A stretch of DNA of 64,000 nt, taken from contig JAITSS010000072.1 of assembly GCA_031287565.1 (NCBI GenBank), forward strand, positions 36,205 to 100,204, given 5' to 3'. The stretch is from Desulfobulbaceae bacterium (GTDB taxonomy: Bacteria > Desulfobacterota > Desulfobulbia > Desulfobulbales > Desulfocapsaceae). The notes under the pieces were generated by a model. The model was not told the origin of the DNA. It ran no database searches and saw only the letters and a list, made by a program, of their open reading frames with translations. Position numbers and translations under genes: made by a program. Positions within the stretch are counted from its first letter, which is position 1; the number at the start of each line of letters is the position of its first letter. Below are positions 36,890-42,745 of the stretch, piece by piece.

Positions 36890-37729
36890 GTGTCCTACCA
36901 AAAACTTGATCGCCAGGAATCGTTATCCTGGATATTCAAACCCACATCCGCGCGCACAGCGCCACCCGCCAACGCCTGCGATTGCCCGTGGCGGATGGCT
37001 GATGGCGTCCAGCTGGCCTGCCGCATATACGAAACAGACGCCGATGCGAGCGCGGCGCCAATGATTCTGTATTTTCATGGGCGTAGTGACAGCATCGCTT
37101 CATGCGACGCCATTGCCTGCGGCTATACCGATGAGGGCCTGCATTTCGCGGCGGCGACCTATCGCGGTTATGGCGCAAGCGAAGGCCAGCCTTCGGTTTC
37201 CCAGATGTTTGCCGATGGCGAACAGATCCTCAATCATCTCCTGACCTGGCGGGCCGAAGGCAGCCAAACCGGCGCGCTTCTGGTCATGGGGCGTTCCCTG
37301 GGTTCAGCCGCCGCCATAGATTTGTGTTGTAAAAGGCAGAACGATTTCAAGGGTTTGATTATTGAAAGCGGCTTCGGCGACACCATTCCTCTCATCGTCC
37401 ACAGCGGCATCGCCCTGCCAGCGGATGGCATGAGCGAAGCGGACGGCTTCGGCAACTGCCAGAAGATCGCCGCTATCACCCTGCCAACCTTGATTCTGCA
37501 TGGAGCGCGGGATGCAACCGTGCCGCCGTCTTTGGCGGAAAAACTGCAAGCGGCGAGCGGCGCGAGAAACAAACAATTTCTTTTAGTGCCCGGCGCCGAC
37601 CACAAAACTATGATTGCCACCGCCGGGCAGCTCTATTTTCAGACCATCAAGCGCTTCGTCGATGGCCTGACTGGGGCCAGCGACTGGCGCAAACGCCGCC
37701 GCGCCTTCAAACAGGAACAGGGGCAATGA
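36890..37729 (+). CDS. Alpha/beta hydrolase (serine esterase/peptidase-like)
   Basis: 279 aa. The fold signature is present: ILYFHGRSD (oxyanion region), TYRGYGASEG, the nucleophile elbow MGRSLGSAAA, an acid in LHGARDATVP, and the catalytic His in PGADHKTM. The layout resembles BEM46/FrsA-like hydrolases. I chose GTG at 36890 (GAGGA 8 bases upstream); a start at 36848 would add 14 residues. No signal peptide. The stop overlaps the start of the dCMP deaminase gene by 4 bases. Confidence 0.82.
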   Translation: MSYQKLDRQESLSWIFKPTSARTAPPANACDCPWRMADGVQLACRIYETDADASAAPMILYFHGRSDSIASCDAIACGYTDEGLHFAAATYRGYGASEGQPSVSQMFADGEQILNHLLTWRAEGSQTGALLVMGRSLGSAAAIDLCCKRQNDFKGLIIESGFGDTIPLIVHSGIALPADGMSEADGFGNCQKIAAITLPTLILHGARDATVPPSLAEKLQAASGARNKQFLLVPGADHKTMIATAGQLYFQTIKRFVDGLTGASDWRKRRRAFKQEQGQ

Positions 37730-38232
37730 AACGTCAGGGTTATTTATCGTGGGATGAATATTTCATGGCGGTGGCCTTGCTGTCGGCGCAACGGAGCAAA
37801 GACCCGAACACTCAGGTCGGAGCCTGCATCGTCAATGAGCGAAACCGCATCGTCGGCGTTGGCTACAACGGCCTGCCGCGTGGTCTGTCCGACGACGACA
37901 TGCCCTGGAGCCGCGACGGCGATTTCCTGGCCAGCAAATACGCCTACGTCTGCCACGCCGAGCTGAACGCGGTCTTGAACGCCATTTCCACCGACCTGCG
38001 CCAGTGCCGCATCTACGTGACTCTTTTTCCCTGCAACGAATGCGTGAAAATTATCATGCAATCGGCCATCCGGGAAATCGTTTACCTTTCTGATAAATAC
38101 CGCGATTCCGACGCGGTGAAGGCGGCCAAGGCCATGCTCGACAGGTCGCCATTGATTGGCTATCGCCAATTCACGCCGGAACGCGACGGCCTGTCTTTAT
38201 CGTTCGCGCCGCCGGAGGAGAGCGGCGTGTAA
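37726..38232 (+). CDS. Deoxycytidylate deaminase (dCMP deaminase family)
   Basis: 168-aa zinc enzyme deaminating dCMP to dUMP for dTTP synthesis. The zinc/catalytic motifs are HAELNAV (His and Glu) and LFPCNECVK (two Cys); the N-terminal SWDEYFMAVALLSAQRSKDP and GACIVNERNRIVGVGYNG are typical, including an extra region like that of ComEB and eukaryotic DCTD. It is coupled to the upstream hydrolase by a 4-base overlap, an unusual partnership without an obvious pathway link. Confidence 0.93.
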   Translation: MKRQGYLSWDEYFMAVALLSAQRSKDPNTQVGACIVNERNRIVGVGYNGLPRGLSDDDMPWSRDGDFLASKYAYVCHAELNAVLNAISTDLRQCRIYVTLFPCNECVKIIMQSAIREIVYLSDKYRDSDAVKAAKAMLDRSPLIGYRQFTPERDGLSLSFAPPEESGV

Positions 38233-38338
38233 AGAAAGGAACCGCCGATTGATTTCGTTCGCCTGCCTGGCGCAGGCCAGAAGTCTCTACATATTGGGGA
38301 ACCTCGAAAAATCATGCTTAATGCTAATCTGCCGTTCT

Positions 38339-38443
38339 CCCCTCTCCCGCTTGCGGGAGAGGGGCGGGGGTGAGGGTTTCAACAAATCAAATGCGCCCTC
38401 ACCCGGCGCTGACGCGCCACCCTCTCCCGCAAGCGGGAGAGGG
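38339..38443. repeat. Paired CTCTCCCGC hairpins
   Basis: Two near-perfect hairpins of the same sequence face each other. Arm CCCCTCTCCCGC at 38339-38350 pairs with 38353-38364 (2-base TT loop), and CCCTCTCCCGC at 38420-38430 pairs with 38433-38443. Between them lie GGGTGAGGG and CCCTCACCC, which can pair over the centre. This is a widespread type of bacterial intergenic palindrome. Confidence 0.8.
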
Positions 38444-38610
38444 GAATTCACGTATCGCTTGTGGAGAGACTTCTGCTACAAACAGACGGAATAAATCAGC
38501 GTTTCCCTAGGATTTGTCGATTCAACTCTCGAATCAACAGCGCCTTGTCATTTCAGGTCTCTCGCTTCGCTTCGAGAGAAACTCCGCGAAAAATCTCAGC
38601 CAATATATCT

Positions 38611-38694
38611 GTCATTCCCGCGCTTTCTCCCGTCATTCCCGCGCTTTCTTCCGTCATTCCCGCGCTTTCTTCCGTCATTCCCGCTTTTGCGGGA
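38611..38694. repeat. 21-base tandem repeat
   Basis: GTCATTCCCGCGCTTTCTTC plus one C is repeated head to tail at 38611, 38632 and 38653. A fourth, diverged copy at 38674 continues into a palindromic GCTTTTGCGGGAATCC. The copies are identical apart from one base in the first. Probably replication slippage within the palindrome family. Confidence 0.85.
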
Positions 38695-39100
38695 ATCCAT
38701 GCCGTCGCCATTTGCAATATTTGCCTGGATGCCCGCTGAAAACGTGCGGGCATGACGGATGTAGACCGCGCTTTCTTCCGTCATTCCCACGCTTTCTTCC
38801 CTGTCATTCCCGCAAAAGCGGGAATCCAGACCACCCGTTTCTCTGCATTTTCTTGATGCCCCTGGATGCCCGCTGAAAACGTGCGGGCATGACGGATGTA
38901 GACCGCGCTTTCTTCCGTCATTCCCGCTTTTGCGGGAATCCATGCCGTCGCCATTTGCAATATTTGCCTGGATGCCCGCTGAAAACGTGCGGACATGACG
39001 GATGTAGACCGCGCGTTCTTCCGTCATTCCCACGCAAGCGGCAATCCATGCCGTCGCCATTTGCAATATTTGCCTGGATGCCCACCTGCGCGAGCATGAC
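38672..39100. repeat. Array of about 110-base composite palindromic units
   Basis: Units begin CCGTCATTCCC, contain a GCGGGAATCCA palindrome, a spacer, then CTGGATGCCCGCTGAAAACG and end ATGTAGACCGCG. Copies start near 38672, 38797, 38918 and 39022. Two alternate spacers are used: ATGCCGTCGCCATTTGCAAT (copies 1, 3, 4) and a GACCACCCGTTTCTCTGC type (copy 2), the latter also seen at 16.3-16.45 kb. Unit lengths and palindromes vary, so this is not a CRISPR array. Confidence 0.8.
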
Positions 39101-39258
39101 GTTATGAGGCATTCCCGCGCTTTCCCCCGTCATTCCCACGTAAGCGGCAATCCAGACGGGCAAACACAGTTCGCCCCTACAATCACCCCTGGATGCCCGC
39201 TGAAAACGTGCGGGCATGACGGATGTAGACCGCATTTTCTTCCGTCATCCCCACACAC

Positions 39259-39286
39259 GTATGGACACGGCGCGCCGTGTCCATAC
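39259..39286. repeat. 28-base perfect palindrome
   Basis: The sequence at 39259-39286 is its own reverse complement over all 28 bases, centred on GGCGCGCC. The flanks contain CACACACGT on the left and ACACAAACCACACGT on the right. It may be a mobile-element end, a binding site, or a cruciform-forming intergenic palindrome. Confidence 0.8.
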
Positions 39287-39524
39287 TCTACACAAACCAC
39301 ACGTGAAGCGTGATAAAGTGCCCCGTTTCTGGGTGAGCAGCGACTCGCCGCGCCCGCCACGCCATAGAGCCATGCCGCTGGCGGTAAAAAAATGGTCAAG
39401 CGCAATGTGTGGCCAGAGAAAAAGCATGACAAGGGAAGCCGCATCGAGTAAAAAAAAGACCTTGGTGTTGGTATCCGAACCGTTCAAAGATTTTTTCTTG
39501 ACAAAATGATGAATTCACCAACAA

Positions 39525-39556
39525 TTTTGCGGCTTTGCGGCTTTGCGGCTTTGCGG
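39525..39556. repeat. 8-base tandem repeat
   Basis: TTTTGCGG followed by three copies of CTTTGCGG. It is not in a recognised gene, so any length variation would probably be neutral. Confidence 0.8.
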
Positions 39557-39631
39557 CGGGATTTTTGCCTTCCTGCGGTGTTGACGCCCATGCGCTGAAC
39601 GCCGCTTCCAGCCATTGGAGCTTTTTTACGG

Positions 39632-39664
39632 CCTCGTTCCCAGCTTAGGGAACGAGGTTTTTTT
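39632..39664 (+). terminator. Rho-independent terminator-like hairpin
   Basis: Perfect 10-bp stem CCTCGTTCCC / GGGAACGAGG with a 6-base loop and seven T. No gene is recognised upstream on this strand, so it may terminate a remnant transcript or insulate the island that follows. Confidence 0.7.
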
Positions 39665-39702
39665 GTCTAATTGCTTGGCCTAACATGAGATTGTTGTAAC
39701 AC

Positions 39703-39727
39703 CCTCAATCCAATCTTTGGATTGAGG
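39703..39727 (+). promoter_or_regulatory. Stable hairpin upstream of the AT-rich island
   Basis: Perfect 11-bp stem CCTCAATCCAA / TTGGATTGAGG with a 3-base loop, ending 31 bases before the ATG at 39759. It lacks a T-run. It could be a leader structure, an operator, or the boundary of an inserted element. Confidence 0.5.
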
Positions 39728-39758
39728 CATCTTATCCCCTTCATCTATGGAGAACATC

Positions 39759-40301
39759 ATGGCAAACGCAATAGAAATCAAAGAGCAGGTCATTCACCCA
39801 CGGCCATCATTTTTGGAACTGACGCCAAAAACAATCCGTCTCGACCGTGGCAACGAGATATTTCCAATCTCGAACATTACGAAATTCGGCAAATACAAAG
39901 TGAACGAACCCAAATTTCCAATATACTTCATAGTAATTGCTATAGTAATTGCTATCGTGGTGGGCATTGCGCTTTTCTTTCTCAACAACAATCTAATAAA
40001 ATTAGCCGGTATCATATCCATTTTATTTGCCGTTTTCTGTATATGGAAGAGAATGCGTCCAGGCACTTATGCATTCGGGTTCGAGACATGTTCGGGCACT
40101 TCCCGCTATCTGTACACAGAAAACACAGCATTCATCGATAGAATCATACGAAGAGTTTCGAAGTACATTGAATCAGAGCAAAGCGCAGGAGTAGTCATCA
40201 ATATTGATGACCATTCAATCAATACTGGGAATATCGCAGCAGACGGTTCTGTGCATATTGAGACTGGGAATATCGTAGCAGGCGGTTCTGAGCATATTTG
40301 A
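39759..40301 (+). CDS. DUF6232-like membrane protein with DDHSI-type C-terminal repeats
   Basis: 180 aa. An N-terminal segment reads like DUF6232 (KTIRLDRGNEIFPISNITKF), followed by two membrane helices (YFIVIAIVIAIVVGIALFF and LIKLAGIISILFAVFCIW) and a cytoplasmic part (RPGTYAFGFETCSGTSRYLY). The C-terminus has two short related repeats, INIDDHSINTGNIAADGSVH and IETGNIVAGGSEHI. The start at 39759 follows GGAG; ATG at 39747 is an alternative. Codon use is visibly AT-richer than that of neighbours, which suggests horizontal transfer. The next gene repeats the DDHSI motif. Function unknown. Confidence 0.7.
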   Translation: MANAIEIKEQVIHPRPSFLELTPKTIRLDRGNEIFPISNITKFGKYKVNEPKFPIYFIVIAIVIAIVVGIALFFLNNNLIKLAGIISILFAVFCIWKRMRPGTYAFGFETCSGTSRYLYTENTAFIDRIIRRVSKYIESEQSAGVVINIDDHSINTGNIAADGSVHIETGNIVAGGSEHI

Positions 40302-40309
40302 GGGCAAAA

Positions 40310-40564
40310 ATGACTGACCAACCACATTATATCACCAATGTTGATGATCACTCAATCAAAACTGGGGATATAAAGGCAGGTAATGATGTAAAGATCACAG
40401 TAAAAACACCTTCGCCGAATCCCACAGGTCCACAATCTCCATCGAGTGATCCGGTAGCAAGCGTCAAGGCGGCAAAGATAACTGCGCGTGGCATGATTAT
40501 CGCCGCAATTATTGCCGCTATCCCCACATTATTGATATTCTTGTATAATAAGGTGGTTCAATAA
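40310..40564 (+). CDS. Small membrane protein sharing the DDHSI motif
   Basis: 84 aa. The N-terminal part ITNVDDHSIKTGDIKAGNDV closely matches the C-terminal repeat of the preceding protein; a Pro/Ser-rich linker follows, then one C-terminal membrane helix (GMIIAAIIAAIPTLLIFLY). A GAGGG site lies 5 bases before the ATG and the gap to the preceding gene is 8 bases, so they form one operon. No family is recognised. The shared motif suggests the two proteins interact through, or bind the same ligand with, this segment. Confidence 0.65.
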   Translation: MTDQPHYITNVDDHSIKTGDIKAGNDVKITVKTPSPNPTGPQSPSSDPVASVKAAKITARGMIIAAIIAAIPTLLIFLYNKVVQ

Positions 40565-40586
40565 TTTGCTCAATGCCTATTGTAAT

Positions 40587-40660
40587 GAGTAGGGGCGGGA
40601 TTTATCCCGCCCGTGTTAGGGCATTCCCAGAAGCGGGCGCGATGAATCGCGCCCCTACTC
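40587..40660. repeat. Inverted repeat GAGTAGGGGCG
   Basis: Arms GAGTAGGGGCG (40587-40597) and CGCCCCTACTC (40650-40660) enclose two smaller palindromes, GGGCGGGATTTATCCCGCCC and GGGCGCGATGAATCGCGCCC. It resembles the GTAGGGGCG repeats common in several bacterial phyla and marks the right side of the AT-rich island. Confidence 0.75.
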
Positions 40661-40986
40661 GCTATGGTGTTATTCATTCAATCATTCAACAAAGAAGTCC
40701 TCATCAGATGCGTCTAACTCATGAAAAGCGCATCCATTTCCCAGCCGCCGATAATTTGGCGATTCCGTAGCCAAACTCACAACAAACTTAAGGGAATCAC
40801 CCTGTCGTTGCCTGACAGCGCGGCCAGGCGTTGATACCGGCGAAACGCGCAGAACATGTTTGCTATCCAACAGATTGTTGGAATCCACATGTCGTTGAAA
40901 ATACAAGTGAATTATCCGTATTCGGCTATTGTAACATGTGATATGACAATAGCCGGAGTCGGCGGTCAAGGATGGCGCGTCGCGCT
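40661..40986. other. Intergenic region with hairpins
   Basis: About 325 bases. It holds a CCAAC/GTTGG hairpin (about 40868-40882) and a perfect 10-bp stem (CGGCTATTGT 40923-40932 with 40946-40955, loop 13), plus three ACATGT sites (about 40855, 40890, 40935). There is no T-run for either strand and no gene. It may be the 3' region of the minus-strand glycosyltransferase operon or a structured RNA. Confidence 0.4.
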
Positions 40987-41691
40987 TCAAAACGCTTTGA
41001 TTCGCCGCGCCAGACGGGAAAACAGCAGTCGCGAGAAGGTTTGGCTATTGCGCCAAAAATCGCGCCAGGGCCGGAAATGGCTGACACGCTGGCCTTTGGC
41101 CTGATAGACCACGGAAACCGGCGCTTCGAGCACGACCAGGCCGCGCCGCCGCGCCAGAACCAGAATTTCCACCTCGAATTGGTAACGTCGGGCGCAAACG
41201 TCTAAATTCAGGCATTCCGGCAACGGATAAAGCCGAAATCCCGATTGCGAATCGCTAACCTTCGGCCCGCCGCAGGCCCATACCCAAAAATTGGAAAATT
41301 TCCGGCCAGCTCGGCTAGTCCACGGCACATGCCGCCCATCCATGCCCCAACGCCGCGCCCCGACCACCAAAGCGCGGCGGCCATCCGCGACCGCATCAAC
41401 AAGCGTTTGACCATCGATCGGATTGTGCTGACCGTCAGCGTCGATACTTAAAACCGCATCGCATCCCAAGGCCATAGCCGCCGTGAAACCCGTGAGCAGC
41501 GCCGCGCCCTTACCCTGATTTCGCCGATTCCTGACGACGGTAATTTCTGGTATTCCCGCGAGAATTTCCGACGTCGCGTCAGTTGAGCCGTCATCGACAA
41601 CGATAATCGGCAAAGCCAAAACGCCGGACGCCTCAATCACCTTCGCCACCTGCGGATGGTTATAAACCGGAATAACGATGGCCGGATTCAT
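40987..41691 (-). CDS. Family 2 glycosyltransferase (dolichyl-phosphate mannose synthase-like)
   Basis: 234 aa GT-A enzyme. The motifs are IVIPVYNHP, VVDDGSTDATSEIL, NQGKGAALLTGF, the metal-binding LSIDADGQHNP, and DSQSGFRLYP. No membrane helix, so cytoplasmic or peripheral. It probably transfers a sugar to a polyprenyl phosphate or an envelope lipid. Its start overlaps the end of the RelA/SpoT-type gene by 4 bases, an unexpected coupling of envelope glycan and alarmone functions. Confidence 0.88.
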   Translation of the reverse strand: MNPAIVIPVYNHPQVAKVIEASGVLALPIIVVDDGSTDATSEILAGIPEITVVRNRRNQGKGAALLTGFTAAMALGCDAVLSIDADGQHNPIDGQTLVDAVADGRRALVVGARRWGMDGRHVPWTSRAGRKFSNFWVWACGGPKVSDSQSGFRLYPLPECLNLDVCARRYQFEVEILVLARRRGLVVLEAPVSVVYQAKGQRVSHFRPWRDFWRNSQTFSRLLFSRLARRIKAF

Positions 41692-42737
41692 CGCAAGGCC
41701 AAAATACCCAAAATTTTTTCTAATTCTTTGATAAATTCCGTGATGTCGCCAAAGAAATTTGGATAGGCTTTTTCTAACTTTCTCACAACATTGACTGAGA
41801 CAAACACCACATGGCTTTTACCGGCGCGGCAATCCGGCGATTGCTCAAGCTGTCGATACACAAGATCGGCATCCTCTTTTTGTATGGCGACAAAGGGGTG
41901 AATCCGGGTCATCGCTGGCCTGTTCAAGCTGGTCTCGATGATCCAGAACGCCGCATTTGTCAGCGTCTGCGTGTATTTCGCCCTTTCCGTAATGCGAATC
42001 CTTTTCAGCGAAGAAAGAATTTTACGTTCCTGATTCAACGTCCGCAATCGGTGTATCAATTCTTCTTGGGCGATACCTTGAAAGGCGGCGGGCGGCGCGG
42101 TGCCTTCCTTCCAGGCAAATAGCGCTGAAACCAGTCTGAAAAACTCCAGCCAAGTCTCACTTCCTTGACTCGATTTCAACGACTTCTGATGAAACAATTC
42201 CACAGTTTCAACCGCTGCCGCCCAAAGATGCTGCAAACGGCTACGTAATTGTATTTCGACGAGCAGGCCATCACATTCAGGTTGCATCAGGCTGGAATAT
42301 TGATAGATAAGGTGGATTCCCCGATAACCTGATTCTTTTGGCTCGGCGATATAATCGTTGTCTTTTACCAGCGCGTGCACGTAATGACTTTGGCGGTATT
42401 TCGCCGCCAACCCACCAACCATTTTCACGTTTGGCACCACCGCCCGCACGCCGCCAATATCCGGCATCTGTCCCAGTTCCATCGCTTGATCGCGACGTAA
42501 GGTAGCAAGGATAGTCGGCGCTGGTTTCAGGCGCTGCGAAACGATGCTTTTGTGCTTGCCCGCCACATTTCGCGCGTATCCCCGCAGCACCGCCTGAAAT
42601 CTGCGGAGCGGATACAGATGCAGCGCCCGCCACGAGTTCAAAGTATGCCAGGCATTGGCACGTTCTTCCGGCGTCGCATCGTCGGAGACCAGGATTCTTC
42701 CAACTTGGTTGATGGATTCTTGATCGTATGCGCTCAT
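41688..42737 (-). CDS. RelA/SpoT-domain nucleotide pyrophosphokinase-like protein
   Basis: 349 aa, single synthetase domain (about residues 55-185) without hydrolase, TGS or ACT domains. The expected synthetase residues are present: Arg69/Lys71 (SQRLKPAPTI), Asp93 (MPDIGGVRAV), the SGYRGIHL loop and Glu161/Gln163 (LLVEIQLRSRLQH). The C-terminal 165 residues are unrecognised. This fits a small alarmone synthetase or a toxSAS-type toxin rather than housekeeping Rel. There is no obvious antitoxin gene next to it. It lies 8 bases after mscK-like and overlaps the GT2 gene. Confidence 0.82.
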   Translation of the reverse strand: MSAYDQESINQVGRILVSDDATPEERANAWHTLNSWRALHLYPLRRFQAVLRGYARNVAGKHKSIVSQRLKPAPTILATLRRDQAMELGQMPDIGGVRAVVPNVKMVGGLAAKYRQSHYVHALVKDNDYIAEPKESGYRGIHLIYQYSSLMQPECDGLLVEIQLRSRLQHLWAAAVETVELFHQKSLKSSQGSETWLEFFRLVSALFAWKEGTAPPAAFQGIAQEELIHRLRTLNQERKILSSLKRIRITERAKYTQTLTNAAFWIIETSLNRPAMTRIHPFVAIQKEDADLVYRQLEQSPDCRAGKSHVVFVSVNVVRKLEKAYPNFFGDITEFIKELEKILGILALR

Positions 42738-42745
42738 GACTATTC

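Larger units (their letters stand above)
38233..39700. repeat. Large intergenic repeat array
   Basis: About 1.5 kb with no convincing gene. From left to right: a CCTCGAAAAATCATGCTTAATG element (about 38303), a double hairpin (38339-38443), a half MITE copy (38533-38597), a 21-base tandem repeat (38611-38694), an array of about 110-base palindromic units (38672-39100), a segment shared inverted with 21.86 kb (39147-39187), a 28-base perfect palindrome (39259-39286), an 8-base tandem repeat (39525-39556) and a terminator hairpin (39632-39664). ORFs here are translations of palindromes. The interval 39290-39500 is non-repetitive but shows no recognisable gene. Confidence 0.8.

Noticed and set aside
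38611..39100. Possible CRISPR array
   Set aside because: The repeats are palindromic units of variable length with related rather than unique spacers, and no cas gene is present.
38596..39235. Several ORFs of 70-156 codons in the repeat array
   Set aside because: They are translations of the palindromes on either strand and repeat the same peptides (GMTEESAG, ANGDGMDSR).
39245..39487. 80-codon minus-strand ORF next to the 28-base palindrome
   Set aside because: It has a hydrophobic patch but no signal peptide pattern, no ribosome-binding site and no family; it runs into the palindrome.
39498..39526. Promoter TTGACA before the DDHSI island
   Set aside because: The -35 hexamer is perfect but the -10 at 17-base spacing (ACAATT) matches poorly, and a terminator hairpin lies between it and the genes.
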